DNA of 36,210 nt from Myxococcota bacterium (GCA_963169915.1 CAUJEM010000152.1:1-36210), one strand, 5' to 3'; shown: positions 15,197 to 23,788, numbered from the stretch's first letter. A program made the numbers and translations. The notes: a model not told the origin generated them from the sequence alone.

Positions 15197-16026
15197 GGCG
15201 CCACCCCCTGCGCCTTGCCCACCGCGGCGTGCTGCGTGAAGTCCACGCGCTCGGCCGTGACGCACGGCCCCTCGACGCAGGCGTACGCGTAGCCCCCCTC
15301 GGTCGTCTTGAAGGCGCAGCCCAAGCACACGCCATAGCCACAGGCCATGGGCGTCTCGAGCGAGACCTCGCACGGCACCCCGGCCTCCCGGCAGCGCTCG
15401 GCCACCGCCGCCATCATCCGCTCCGGGCCGCAGGTGTAGACCTCCACGTCGCTCGTCAGGAGCTCCTCCAGCGCGACGAGCACGCGCCCGCGCCGCCCCC
15501 GGCTGCCGTCCTCCGTGGTCACGTGCAGCTCCGCCACCCGCGCCAGCTCGTCGTCGAGGGGCAGATCCTGCGCGCTGCGTCCGCCGTAGACGACGACGGG
15601 GCGCCGCCCCTGCGCCACCAGCTCCCGCGCCAAGTAGAGCAGCGGCGCGACGCCGACGCCGCCCGCCACGAGCAGCGCGCGCTTACCCGGGGAGAGCGGC
15701 CGCCAGCCACGACCGAGCGGGCCGAGCAGCTGGAAGCGCTCCCCGGGGTTGGCACGCGCCAAGCGCCGAGTGCCCTCGCCCACCACCTTGATGAGCAAGC
15801 TGGGCGCCGTCCCGCTCGTCAGCAGGCTCATGGGCCTGGGCAGCAGCGGCGCCTGGCCCCACTCCTGCCCGTGCACCATCACGAACTGGCCGGCCTGGGC
15901 GATCAAGCCCTTGGGCAGATCGAAGCTCAGGACGTGGTAGCTCTCGCCGATGCTCTCGCGGCGCAAGAGCGGCGCCGTGAACGCGCGGCGGGGTGGGGGA
16001 GCGGGCTTCGGTGGGGGCGACGACAT
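15193..16026 (-). CDS. pyrK: Dihydroorotate dehydrogenase electron transfer subunit
   Basis: A 277-aa protein with a ferredoxin-reductase fold. RPMSLL (64-69) is the FAD-binding RxxS motif. LLVAGGVGVAPLLYLA (118-133) is the NAD-binding loop. VYTCGPERMM (196-205) is the conserved CGP segment. The [2Fe-2S] cluster ligands are C229, C234, C237 and C250, spaced CX4CX2CX12C as in PyrK. A Pro-rich N-terminal extension of about 13 residues precedes the domain. It passes electrons from PyrD FMN via Fe-S and FAD to NAD. It lies 28 nt after the rimI-like gene and is overlapped by pyrD. Confidence 0.95.
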   Translation of the reverse strand: MSSPPPKPAPPPRRAFTAPLLRRESIGESYHVLSFDLPKGLIAQAGQFVMVHGQEWGQAPLLPRPMSLLTSGTAPSLLIKVVGEGTRRLARANPGERFQLLGPLGRGWRPLSPGKRALLVAGGVGVAPLLYLARELVAQGRRPVVVYGGRSAQDLPLDDELARVAELHVTTEDGSRGRRGRVLVALEELLTSDVEVYTCGPERMMAAVAERCREAGVPCEVSLETPMACGYGVCLGCAFKTTEGGYAYACVEGPCVTAERVDFTQHAAVGKAQGVAP

Positions 16027-16054
16027 CGGGTCCTCGAAGGCGGTGCGGGGCGAG

Positions 16055-16498
16055 CTAGTCCGAGCCGGCCGGGGCCAGCTCGAGCTGCAGCTCTAGCGCA
16101 TCTTCGGTGGGGTCGGAGTAGTAGTCTCGGCGACGGGAGAACGGCGCGTAGCCGTGGCCCGCGTAGAGCGCCAGGGCCGGGGCGTTGCTGCAGCGCACCT
16201 CCAGCGCGATCCGCCGCAGGCCGTGGCGCTCGGCGTACTGCCGGGCGACGCCCAAGAGCGCGCTGGCGGCGCCCTGGCGGCGCTGCCCCGGGTCGGTCCC
16301 CAGATCCAGGATCTGCAGCTCGTCCGCCACGTGCCAGGCGAGCAGGAGCGCGACGGGCTGCTCGCGCTGCCAGGCCACCCACAGCCGCGCGTGGGCGCGC
16401 GCGCGCTCCGCCTCCACGTCCACGTGCAGCCCGCAGGCCCGCGCGATGGCGCTCAGGGCCGGGCTCGCGCCCCCCTCCCAGCGACTTACGGTCAGCAT
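16055..16498 (-). CDS. rimI: GNAT acetyltransferase, RimI-like
   Basis: A 147-aa N-acetyltransferase. The acetyl-CoA loop appears as TDPGQRRQGAASALL, followed by IALEVRCSNAPALALYAGHG and RRRDYYSDPTEDALEL, which match the RimI pattern LEVR.SN..A..LY..GF and YY....EDA. RimI acetylates the N-terminal alanine of ribosomal protein S18. In some organisms the homologue acts on other N-termini, so the symbol is a best guess. The ATG at 16498 lies 30 nt after the response-regulator stop, which places the gene in the same transcription unit. Confidence 0.8.
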   Translation of the reverse strand: MLTVSRWEGGASPALSAIARACGLHVDVEAERARAHARLWVAWQREQPVALLLAWHVADELQILDLGTDPGQRRQGAASALLGVARQYAERHGLRRIALEVRCSNAPALALYAGHGYAPFSRRRDYYSDPTEDALELQLELAPAGSD

Positions 16499-16528
16499 GC
16501 GTCCGCGCCGCGCGCCCCGCCGGGACGG

Positions 16529-17953
16529 CTAGCTGCTCTTGCGGCGCACGAGCCGCGAATTGAGGAACTGATAGACGACCTTGCACACCTCGAAGGAGCT
16601 GCCGCTCACCTCGTCCACCACCTCTCGGACCGTCCGCTCCCCGTCGATGCGCGTGAGCACCTCGCGCTCCAGCCGCGTGAGCTGGCTCTCACCCGCGAGC
16701 TGCTCGGCCGCCACGGCGTCACGGTAGAGCACCTCGTCGAAGTCCACCGAGTCCTCGATGAGGCGCCACTCGTCCACGCGGCGGAAGCCCTCCATCACCA
16801 GCCCGCTCGAGGGCAGGTCGAGCGCCGCCTTGTCCGCCTCCGGGCACGAGGCGCCGCTCGTGAGGCTGAAGCGCCCCTGCTGCCAGCGCACCACCTCGTA
16901 GATGAGCTCCGAGGTCTGACGCACCAGCGCGCGCCCCACCTGCGCCTCGTCGCAGTGCCCGAGCTGGATGAGCTGCTCCCCGAGCAGCCGGCGCGAGCCC
17001 GCGCGGTGGGTGAGCACCACCGCCAGCTCCTCGCGCGTGAGCGCGCCGTCCTCCACCAGGTATCGCCCCAGCAAGAAGTTCTGCGAGAGGCCCTTGGCGC
17101 TGACGTACTGGATGTGGCCGCTCTTGACGTACACCGTGATCTCGCTGGAGCGGCGCGTGACGGCGAGCGCGCCGCTCTGGCGCTGGAGCTGGAGCATCTG
17201 CAGCACCTCCGCGATGGAGATGACGCTGACGTCCCCGGAGAGCACCTCTTGGCTGTCCTCGCCGAAGTCCAGGCTGCGCACCAGCGTGGAGATGCCCGCC
17301 ATCGCCTCTGGCGTGACGGCCCTCGTAAAGGCCTCGGTGATGGTGTGCTCGGTGGCGCCGGCGAGGGCGGGCTGCTCGAGCAGCGCCGGCGCCAAGACGC
17401 GCCCGAGCGCGGCGGCGAACTCACCGGCCACCTGCACGCGGCGTAGCCCGGGATCGGAGCTGAGGGGCAGGCCGCTCGGGCGCAGGCTCTCGACGACCGG
17501 GCTGTCCTCCTCCTCCGGCATTTGCGCGGCGTCCGGGAGCGGACGGGCCCGGCCGGAGCGCTGCTTGTCGAGGGCGCTCTCCACCACCGCCACCAGCGCG
17601 CGCGCGTCGAAGGGCTTGGTGATGGCGTCGATGGCGCCCGTCTGCTGGACGAACTGCCCGCGGATCTTGTCGCCCTTCGCGCTCATCAGCACCACGGGGA
17701 GGTGCCGCAGGGCCTCACTGGCGCGCAGCTCCCGGCAGAACTGGTAGCCGTTCATCCTCGGCATCACGAAGTCCAGCAGCACCAGATCCACCGCCGGGGC
17801 GCCTTCCCCCGCCAGCTTCTCGAGCGCGTCCTGCCCGTCCTCGGCCGTGAGGACGTCGAACTGCCTCCGCTCCAAGATCGTCGTGACGACCTTGCGGAGC
17901 GTGGGACTGTCGTCCACGACGAGGATGCGAGCGCCCATGTCCGAGGCCCGCAT
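16529..17953 (-). CDS. Response regulator with C-terminal DUF4388-like region
   Basis: A 474-aa protein (ATG 17953; ATG 17938, five codons in, is equally possible). The receiver domain (about 8-130) keeps all key residues: acidic pair D14-D15, phosphoacceptor D61 in LVLLDFVMPRMNG, S91 in LMSAKG and K113 in ITKPFD. An acidic linker precedes a helical part (about 180-240). The segment GDVSVISIAEVLQMLQLQRQ with SGALAV and GHIQYVSAKG is typical of DUF4388 (PatA N-terminal-like), and a winged-helix-like tail follows (LTRLEREVLTRIDGERTVRE). This architecture is common in myxobacteria and is thought to act in signalling or polarity. No histidine kinase gene is adjacent. A divergent Ser/Thr kinase starts 125 nt away. 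Confidence 0.9.
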   Translation of the reverse strand: MRASDMGARILVVDDSPTLRKVVTTILERRQFDVLTAEDGQDALEKLAGEGAPAVDLVLLDFVMPRMNGYQFCRELRASEALRHLPVVLMSAKGDKIRGQFVQQTGAIDAITKPFDARALVAVVESALDKQRSGRARPLPDAAQMPEEEDSPVVESLRPSGLPLSSDPGLRRVQVAGEFAAALGRVLAPALLEQPALAGATEHTITEAFTRAVTPEAMAGISTLVRSLDFGEDSQEVLSGDVSVISIAEVLQMLQLQRQSGALAVTRRSSEITVYVKSGHIQYVSAKGLSQNFLLGRYLVEDGALTREELAVVLTHRAGSRRLLGEQLIQLGHCDEAQVGRALVRQTSELIYEVVRWQQGRFSLTSGASCPEADKAALDLPSSGLVMEGFRRVDEWRLIEDSVDFDEVLYRDAVAAEQLAGESQLTRLEREVLTRIDGERTVREVVDEVSGSSFEVCKVVYQFLNSRLVRRKSS

Positions 17954-18078
17954 GGTGAGGCTCGGGGCCGAACGCCGTCAAGCTCGGGGTGGGCCGCGCG
18001 CGGGCGGGTCCAGCTCCGGCGAGCCCCTGGCGAGCGCGCTAGCCTTGCCCCCCTGCTTCATGCGAGGCTTGACGGGCC

Positions 18079-19836
18079 ATGAACTGCGAGGCCTGCGGCC
18101 ACCCCAACATCGACGGAGCGCGCTTCTGCGCCAAGTGCGGCGTGCTCATGCCCGTACCAACCAGCAGCGACGACCCGCTCATCGGTCAGCTCGTCGGCGG
18201 GCGCTTCCGCATCGTGGCGGTCCTCGGTGAAGGGGGGATGGGCAAGGTGTACGTCGGGGAGCAGCAGATGGGCACCACCGTGCGCAAGGTGGCGGTCAAG
18301 ACCCTGCACCCGCACCTGTCCAAAGATCCGTCGGTGCTCGCGCGCTTCCATCGTGAGTGCGGCACCGTCGCGGGGCTGGAGCACCCCAACACCATCAAGT
18401 TCTACGACTTCGGCGCGACCCAGGACGGCACCCTGTACATCGCCATGGAGTTCGTGGACGGTCGCTCGCTCATGGACGCCATCGAGGCGAGCGGCGCGCT
18501 CAGCCCCGAGCGCACGTTCAAGATCATGAAGCAGGTCTGCGGGGCGCTCGACGAAGCGCACCGCCAAGGCGTCATCCACCGAGATCTGAAGCCGGAGAAC
18601 ATCATCCTCACGGACCGGGCAGGGGAGGTGGACTTCGTCAAGGTGCTGGACTTCGGCATCGCCGCGCGCAGCGACGCAGCAGATGAAAAGAAGGAGCAGA
18701 AGCTCACCCAGCAGGGGATGGTGCTCGGGACCCCTCCCTACATGAGCCCGGAGCAGTTCACCGGCAAGGCGCTCGATCAGCGCTCGGACATCTACTCCCT
18801 GGGCGTGATGGCGTACGAGATGCTCACCGGCAAGCTCCCCTTCGACGCGGACACGCCGTGGCAGTGGGCCACGCAGCACATGACCGCGCAGCCCACGCCC
18901 TTCGAGGTGGCCTCGCCGGCGCAGAGCCTCCCCGCCAGCGCTCGTCAGGCCATCCTGCGCGCGCTCAGCAAAGACCGGGAAGAGCGCCAGAGCAGCGCGC
19001 GGGAATTCTACGAGCAGCTCTCCGGCGGCGGCGGGCTCACGGTCGAGGCCTCGGCCCTCTCCGCGCCGCTGGGCGCCGAGGCGGGCGGCGCCACACCGCC
19101 CACGGCGGCCATGGCGGCCATGCCCCAGTTCGGCGGAGGCGCGGCGGCGCCGGCGGCGCCCCAGTACGGCCCACCCCCGGGCGCCGCGCCCCTGGGGCCA
19201 GCGGGCGCAGGGGCCCCCGCCTACCCGGCGGACAGCCCCGGCTTCGTCCCCCTGCCGCCTGCGCCCCCCGGGCCCTCCGGCAAGGGGCGTGGCGTCGGCC
19301 TCATCATCGGACTCATCGGTCTGCTCGGGGTGCTCGCCGTCGCCATCGCCGTCGTCCTGCTGCGCTCGAAGCCCAAGGACGAGGACCGGCCGCTGACGCT
19401 CGATGGGCCCGTCGGCGCCACCTCGGCCGCCACGGTGGCCCCCGTCGAGCCCACGGCCCCCACCGCCACGCAGGCCGCGGCGACGGACACCGCCACCGTG
19501 GAGCCCCCCCCACCGCCCACGCCGCCCACCACCAAGCCCCCCAGCACGCCCAAGCCTCCCACCACCACCCCCCCGCCGAGCGGAGCCGCCTGCACGGCGT
19601 GCCTCTCGGCGGCCAGCAGCGGCAACATCATCGGTGCGGCCACCAACTACGCCAAGTGCACGGACGCCGGACAAAAGGCCTCGTGCTCCAGCGTGGTCCG
19701 CTCCAAGGCAGCGCCCGCCGCGAAGGCCGCGGCGCTCAACGGCAACTGCTCGCAAGCCAAGGCCATCGCCGCCGCCGCGCAGGGGATGGGCGCCGGGTCG
19801 CCCGCGCTCAGCTCCGCCCTCTCCACCTGCAAGTAG
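18079..19836 (+). CDS. Transmembrane Ser/Thr protein kinase with N-terminal zinc ribbon
   Basis: A 585-aa protein. Residues 3-20 form a zinc ribbon (CEAC ... CAKC). The Hanks-type kinase domain (about 43-310) has the P-loop LGEGGMGKVYVG (49-60), Lys in VAVK (74), HRDLKPEN (167-174, catalytic D169), DFG (191-193) and GTPPYMSPEQ. A long Pro/Ala/Gly linker leads to one membrane helix (IIGLIGLLGVLAVAIAVVLL, about 408-428). The C-terminal part is a Thr/Pro-rich stretch and a small Cys-containing domain (ACTACLSAAS ... CSSVV ... GNCSQ) that would be extracytoplasmic. All catalytic residues are present, so it should be active. It is probably a sensor kinase, with an unknown ligand. Confidence 0.95.
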   Translation: MNCEACGHPNIDGARFCAKCGVLMPVPTSSDDPLIGQLVGGRFRIVAVLGEGGMGKVYVGEQQMGTTVRKVAVKTLHPHLSKDPSVLARFHRECGTVAGLEHPNTIKFYDFGATQDGTLYIAMEFVDGRSLMDAIEASGALSPERTFKIMKQVCGALDEAHRQGVIHRDLKPENIILTDRAGEVDFVKVLDFGIAARSDAADEKKEQKLTQQGMVLGTPPYMSPEQFTGKALDQRSDIYSLGVMAYEMLTGKLPFDADTPWQWATQHMTAQPTPFEVASPAQSLPASARQAILRALSKDREERQSSAREFYEQLSGGGGLTVEASALSAPLGAEAGGATPPTAAMAAMPQFGGGAAAPAAPQYGPPPGAAPLGPAGAGAPAYPADSPGFVPLPPAPPGPSGKGRGVGLIIGLIGLLGVLAVAIAVVLLRSKPKDEDRPLTLDGPVGATSAATVAPVEPTAPTATQAAATDTATVEPPPPPTPPTTKPPSTPKPPTTTPPPSGAACTACLSAASSGNIIGAATNYAKCTDAGQKASCSSVVRSKAAPAAKAAALNGNCSQAKAIAAAAQGMGAGSPALSSALSTCK

Positions 19837-19983
19837 CCATAGCGCCTAACTTCGCGTAGTGCTTCATGGTTCTGGCAAGTCCCCGCGGTCGGCTTGACGC
19901 CACCGGGTCGGCTGGGCCACGCTGGTGAGCGGCTCCAAGCAGCGCCAGCGTCTCGTCAGAGGCAACGCCCCGCACTTTTTGTT

Positions 19984-20274
19984 ATGCCCAATCCTCCATC
20001 GAAGTCACGCTTGACGTGGCCGGAGCTCAGTCGCTCCGAGCAATTCCGCGGCCTCTGGGTGGCCCTCGACAACTGCCGCTACGACGAAGAGACCCGTCAG
20101 CCCGTCGAGGGGGACGTGGTGGACGCGGACGAGGACTTCGCGGAGCTCCGGGCTCGCGTGCAGGCCAGCGGCTGCTGCTCGTGCGCCATCGTCTACTGCG
20201 ATCAGGACGTGTACGTGGAGGTGCCGCGGCCCGGCGCCCGGCGCTCACCGCTGCGGCCGTCGCTGGACCACTGA
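19984..20274 (+). CDS. Small DUF5678-like protein
   Basis: A 96-aa soluble protein from ATG 19984. The core EQFRGLWVALDNCRYDEETR followed by VVDADEDFAELRARVQASG resembles the DUF5678 pattern (a short beta-hairpin with GxWVAL, then a helix with D..ELRA). The CCSCAIVYCDQDVY segment adds four Cys residues. A longer reading from 19894 is possible but has no supporting signal. It lies 147 nt downstream of the kinase and could be co-transcribed. Function is unknown. Confidence 0.6.
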   Translation: MPNPPSKSRLTWPELSRSEQFRGLWVALDNCRYDEETRQPVEGDVVDADEDFAELRARVQASGCCSCAIVYCDQDVYVEVPRPGARRSPLRPSLDH

Positions 20275-20279
20275 CGCGC

Positions 20280-20306
20280 GCCGCCGCGGCGCGGTAGCGC
20301 GGCGGC
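20280..20306. terminator. GC-rich hairpin between convergent genes
   Basis: GCCGCCGCG (20280-20288) and CGCGGCGGC (20298-20306) form a perfect 9-bp stem with a 9-nt loop, between two gene ends. No T-run follows, so a terminator role is only possible. Confidence 0.3.
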
Positions 20307-20366
20307 CCACGGGCCGGGCGTGCGCGCCAGTGCCTCCCTACGAGAGAGCCGCCCGCCGCACCCGCC

Positions 20367-21590
20367 TCAGCGCACGGAGGGCTTGACCACGGCGCGGCCG
20401 TCTTTGATGACCACGCTGAACTGCACGTCCCGGCCGGCGTGCTGCGCCCGCAGCTTGGCCTCGGTGCGGCGCAGGGACGCGGCCAGCGCTTCCACGCTGA
20501 CGCTCCCGCCCTCCTTCGTCTGGCGCTTGGCCTCCTGGAGACGCGCGTGGATCTCCTGGACGCGGTCGTCGGAGAGCCCGGCGGCCCCCGCCGCCGCGGG
20601 CCGCGCCGGGCGCGCCGGCGGCGCCGGACGAGCCGGTGGCGTGGGGGGCGCCGCGGCGCGTCCGGCGGCGCTGGGAGCCGGTGGCGGCGCCGGGCGAGCC
20701 CGTGGCGTGGGGGGCGCGGCGGCGCGTCCGGCGGTGCTGGGAGCCGGTGGCGGCGCCGGACGCGCGGGGGACGCTGCAGCGGGGGACGCCGCGGCCGGGC
20801 GCGCCGGCGGCGCGGGGCGCGCCGGCGGCGCGGGGGGCGCTGCGGCCACGGGACGCGCCGGCGAGCCGCCCACCGCTCCTGCGACGCTCGGGGCCGGAGC
20901 CGGCGCCGGGCGCGCTGCGGACGCCGCCGCCAGGGGCCGCGCGGCTGGCCCGGGCTGGCTGCCCGCCGGCGCCTTCGCGGGAGGGCTGGGCTCCAAGAAA
21001 TCCATGTCGAGGTCGAGCTCTTCCAGCGGCGCCGCCCGCTTCGCCTCCACGGGCGCCGCCCTCGGCGCTGCCGCCGGCGCGCCTCGGCCCTCGGCGCTCA
21101 CGCCGCGCTGCGCGAGGGCCGCGATGGCCGAGCTCGCCGCGGGCCGCGCCGCGGGCGCTGCCGCTGCGGGCGCCTCCATCGCCGCCTTGGCCTGCGCCGC
21201 GTCGCGCTCCTCCGCCACGCGCGCCAGCTCCTCCACCCGCCGCTTGCCGAGCCGTCGCTTTCCCGCGGCCGTGGAGGGCGGGACGGCCAGCACCCGCTCC
21301 GCCTTGGTGAGGTGGCGCTGGTAGGTGCCGTTCTCGATCTCCCGGCAGATGCGCTGCCAATACTGCTGAAAGGTGTTGTAGCGCTGGATGATGGTCTGAA
21401 ACTTGAACCGCTTGCCGGTGTTGCGGATCTGCACGCGCCGCAGCACGTAGATGCGCCGATCGACGTCCTTGCGCGGGACGAGCGGCTCGAGCTTCTCGAT
21501 ACCGATGAAGTACTGCTCGTAGAGCGCCCGCAGCCGCTCCACCCGCGTCTCGAGCTCGTCGAGGGCGACGTCGATCTCCTCGGACGTCAC
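20367..21590 (-). CDS. Conserved myxobacterial protein with Pro/Ala repeat linker (MXAN_5187-like)
   Basis: A 407-aa protein starting at GTG 21590, which overlaps the upstream lipoprotein stop in GTGA (21590-21587). Three parts are seen. The N-terminal block (1-115) is highly charged with aromatic motifs LYEQYFIGIEKLEPL, RRVQIRNTGKRFKFQ and RYNTFQQYWQRICREIENG. It looks conserved and recalls the MXAN_5187-type domain of Deltaproteobacteria (from memory). The middle (about 130-340) is Pro/Ala/Arg low-complexity with a 22-aa tandem repeat. The C-terminal block (from about 340) has LSDDRVQEIHARLQEAKRQT and VQFSVVIKDGRAVVKPSVR. No signal peptide is present, so it should be cytoplasmic. The role is unknown. 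Confidence 0.85.
   Translation of the reverse strand: MTSEEIDVALDELETRVERLRALYEQYFIGIEKLEPLVPRKDVDRRIYVLRRVQIRNTGKRFKFQTIIQRYNTFQQYWQRICREIENGTYQRHLTKAERVLAVPPSTAAGKRRLGKRRVEELARVAEERDAAQAKAAMEAPAAAAPAARPAASSAIAALAQRGVSAEGRGAPAAAPRAAPVEAKRAAPLEELDLDMDFLEPSPPAKAPAGSQPGPAARPLAAASAARPAPAPAPSVAGAVGGSPARPVAAAPPAPPARPAPPARPAAASPAAASPARPAPPPAPSTAGRAAAPPTPRARPAPPPAPSAAGRAAAPPTPPARPAPPARPARPAAAGAAGLSDDRVQEIHARLQEAKRQTKEGGSVSVEALAASLRRTEAKLRAQHAGRDVQFSVVIKDGRAVVKPSVR
20617..20748 (-). repeat. 66-bp tandem repeat within the Pro/Ala linker
   Basis: Two near-identical 66-bp copies (20617-20682 and 20683-20748) encode a 22-aa unit with AGRAAAPPTP at its core. A partial third copy starts at 20749. The repeat is in frame and likely varies in number between strains. 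Confidence 0.8.
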
Positions 21591-22357
21591 CGCGCGCCTC
21601 CCAGGGGCGTCACCCTCAGGTTGTCGAAGCAGACGGGCGCCTGCCAGTTGTTGAAGCCGAAGTGCTCGTGCCCCGCCCCCACGAGCGGCTCTCGATCCGG
21701 GTAGGCCAAGATCTCGATGTCATCCACCCACCACCGCACCGTCTTGCCGTCGGTCCGCTCCACCTTGAACCGATAGAGGCGGTCGGGCTTGACGGGGGCG
21801 CTGCGCACCTCGTCACTGTCGGGATCCAGCCGGATCTCCGGGCGATCTTTGGCGTGCTCGTCGAGGCGCGCCAGGACGTGAAAGCTGTTCTTCCAGCCCC
21901 CAAAAATGGTCAAGTAGCTGGTGGCGTTCGTGTAGCTGACGCCCGTGGCCCCCGCGCGGCCGTCACCCCAGTACTCCGCCTTGACGTCCCCCACCTCCGA
22001 GCCCGCCGTGGCCTCGAACTCGACGCGCGCGTTGACCGGCAGCCGCCGCCGCAGCCAGGCCGGCTGGTTGCGAGCGCCGCTCACGCAGAGCCGCCCCCCC
22101 TCGATTTTCCAGGCCGGAGAGCGCACGTACCAGGCCGAGCCCAGCTCCGCCCGCTCGAAGTCGTCCGCGTAGGGGGCGCTCAGCGCCGGATCCACGGCCC
22201 CCCCTGCCGAGGGGGAAGCAGCCACCGGATTGACGCGTGGCGTCACTGCGCTAGGCTCTGGTCGCTGCGCCGGCCCCACCCTCCGGTCGTCAGGGACGCA
22301 GGCAGCGCCCAGGACGAGCGCGCCGAGGGCGACGGTAGCGAGGGCGTAGCGGTCCAA
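21587..22357 (-). CDS. Lipoprotein with LamG/DUF1961-like beta-sandwich
   Basis: A 256-aa protein starting at TTG 22357. No ATG or GTG precedes the signal peptide in frame. The signal YALATVALGALVLGAAC ends at a lipobox Cys around residue 20. A linker (21-60) leads to a jelly-roll domain: YADDFERAELGSAW, WKIEGGRLCVSGARNQPAWL, ARVEFEATAGS, YLTIFGGWKNSFHVLARLDE, YRFKVERTDGKTVRWWVDD and HFGFNNWQAPVCFDNLRV. This order is typical of concanavalin A-like / 3-keto-disaccharide hydrolase-type domains that bind or act on carbohydrate. A TATACT box ends 9 nt upstream of the TTG. Confidence 0.85.
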   Translation of the reverse strand: MDRYALATVALGALVLGAACVPDDRRVGPAQRPEPSAVTPRVNPVAASPSAGGAVDPALSAPYADDFERAELGSAWYVRSPAWKIEGGRLCVSGARNQPAWLRRRLPVNARVEFEATAGSEVGDVKAEYWGDGRAGATGVSYTNATSYLTIFGGWKNSFHVLARLDEHAKDRPEIRLDPDSDEVRSAPVKPDRLYRFKVERTDGKTVRWWVDDIEILAYPDREPLVGAGHEHFGFNNWQAPVCFDNLRVTPLGGAR

Positions 22358-22366
22358 GGGTCGCGC

Positions 22367-22372
22367 AGTATA
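22367..22372 (-). promoter_or_regulatory. -10-like TATACT before the LamG lipoprotein
   Basis: On the minus strand TATACT (22372-22367) ends 9 nt before the TTG start at 22357. This is the best -10 match in the window. If used, the transcript starts within about 3 nt of the start codon. Confidence 0.45.
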
Positions 22373-22457
22373 CGCGATGCGCGGCGCTTCGCCCAGCGCT
22401 GCTCCCCCGAGCTCGCTCGCTCACTCGCGGCATCTGCTAAGCCCTCCTCCACCCGCC

Positions 22458-23687
22458 ATGCACCCGGTGCTGCTCACCTTGCCGCTGCCGGCGCTCTCGC
22501 TGCCGCTCTTCGGGGTGGCCCTCGGCGTCCTCGGGCTGGGCCTCGTGGTCACGCTGGCCGGCTACCGCGCCGCGCTCCCGGAGCTGCGGCGGCTCGGCCT
22601 GCTCGTGAGCTTCGCGGCCACCGCCGCCGCGCCCTGGCTCTGGGGGCTGCGGCTCACGCTCGGGCCGCTGCGCATCGGCTCGTACGGTGCGCTGCTCAGC
22701 GTCTCGCTGCTCGTGGGCTGGGTGCTCAGCGTCGGCCTGGCGGTGCGCGGCGGCCTGCCGCGCGCCGCGGCCGTCCAGTGCTACTTCGTGACGCTCGGCG
22801 GCGCGCTGCTCGGCGCGCGCGCGCACTACGTCCTCGTCAACGGGTCGGAGTACCCCAGCCTGAGCGCCGCGCTCGCCCTCCGTCAGGGCGGCCTGTCGCT
22901 CTACGGCGGGCTGCTCGGCGGCCTCCTCGGCGCCGCGCTCTACCTCCGCCGCGCACGCCTGCCGCTGCTGCCCTGGGCGGACGCCGCCGTCCCCAGCGTC
23001 GCCGTGGGGCTCACGCTCACGCGCGTCGGCTGCTGGCTGCACGGCTGCGACTACGGCGCGCCGCTCGCGGCCACCACGCCCGGCTGGCTCCGCGCGCTCG
23101 GGAGCTTCCCTCACTGGCCCGACGGGCTGCTCGGCGCGGCGAGCGGCGCGCCCGCTTGGGTCGCTCAGGTCCGCGCCGGCGCGCTGTCCCCCGAGCAGCT
23201 CGCGAGCCTCCCCGTGCACCCGACGCAGCTCTACGAGGCGCTCGCGGGAGCGCTGCTCTTCGCGCTGCTCTCGTGGCTCGGTCGGCGCTCGCTGCCGCGC
23301 GGCGCGCTGCTGCTCAGCTTCGCGTTCGGCTACGGCGCGCTGCGCTTTGGCCTGGAGCTGTGGCGGGGCGATCCCGAGCGCGGGCTCGTCGGGCCCTACT
23401 TCGCCGCGCCCTGGCTGCTCCCCGCGGCGGCGCTCGCGCTCGGCCTGGCCTTCGGTGTGGGTCCGGCGCGCGCCGTGGTCGGGCCCCGGAGGCGGCTCGT
23501 GGCGCGCCTGCTCGCGCTGCTGCCCGCCGCAGCGCTCGCGCTCGGCGCGCGGCTCGGCGCCGTCCCGGCGGCGCCGGTCCTCCAGCTCTCCAGCTCTCAG
23601 TGGCTCGCCCTGACGACGGCGCTGCTCGCCGCGCTGCTCTGGGGGCGGCTGCCGGAGCCCGCGCTGCCTCCGCTCCGCGCCCGCTAG
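22458..23687 (+). CDS. lgt: Divergent prolipoprotein diacylglyceryl transferase (Lgt-like)
   Basis: A 409-aa polytopic membrane protein, longer than typical Lgt (about 270-300 aa). Family signatures are present in altered form: GGLSLYGGLLGG in place of GGMSFHGG, LTRVGCWLHGCDYGAP in place of GRIGNFINGELYG, HPTQLYEALAGALLF in place of HPSQLYE, and YGALRFGLELWRGD. The Arg residues corresponding to E. coli R143 and R239 appear kept, but the His103 position is Tyr. An N-terminal extra helix pair and a C-terminal helix (ALTTALLAALLWG) account for the length. Lgt attaches diacylglycerol to lipobox Cys. The many lipoproteins nearby fit, but a second standard Lgt may exist elsewhere and this could be a paralogue. 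Confidence 0.8.
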   Translation: MHPVLLTLPLPALSLPLFGVALGVLGLGLVVTLAGYRAALPELRRLGLLVSFAATAAAPWLWGLRLTLGPLRIGSYGALLSVSLLVGWVLSVGLAVRGGLPRAAAVQCYFVTLGGALLGARAHYVLVNGSEYPSLSAALALRQGGLSLYGGLLGGLLGAALYLRRARLPLLPWADAAVPSVAVGLTLTRVGCWLHGCDYGAPLAATTPGWLRALGSFPHWPDGLLGAASGAPAWVAQVRAGALSPEQLASLPVHPTQLYEALAGALLFALLSWLGRRSLPRGALLLSFAFGYGALRFGLELWRGDPERGLVGPYFAAPWLLPAAALALGLAFGVGPARAVVGPRRRLVARLLALLPAAALALGARLGAVPAAPVLQLSSSQWLALTTALLAALLWGRLPEPALPPLRAR

Positions 23688-23788
23688 CCCACCGGCTCGC
23701 CGGCCAGCAGCGCGAGAAAGACGCGGGGCTCGCCTCGCGCTAGGCTTCGCCTCCAGCCGCGCCGGCGCGCGTGAGGGAGTAGCGACAG

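Noticed and set aside
18058..19755. Minus-strand open frame (565 codons) opposite the kinase
   Set aside because: The plus strand has all kinase motifs. The minus product is low-complexity Gly/Arg/Ala.
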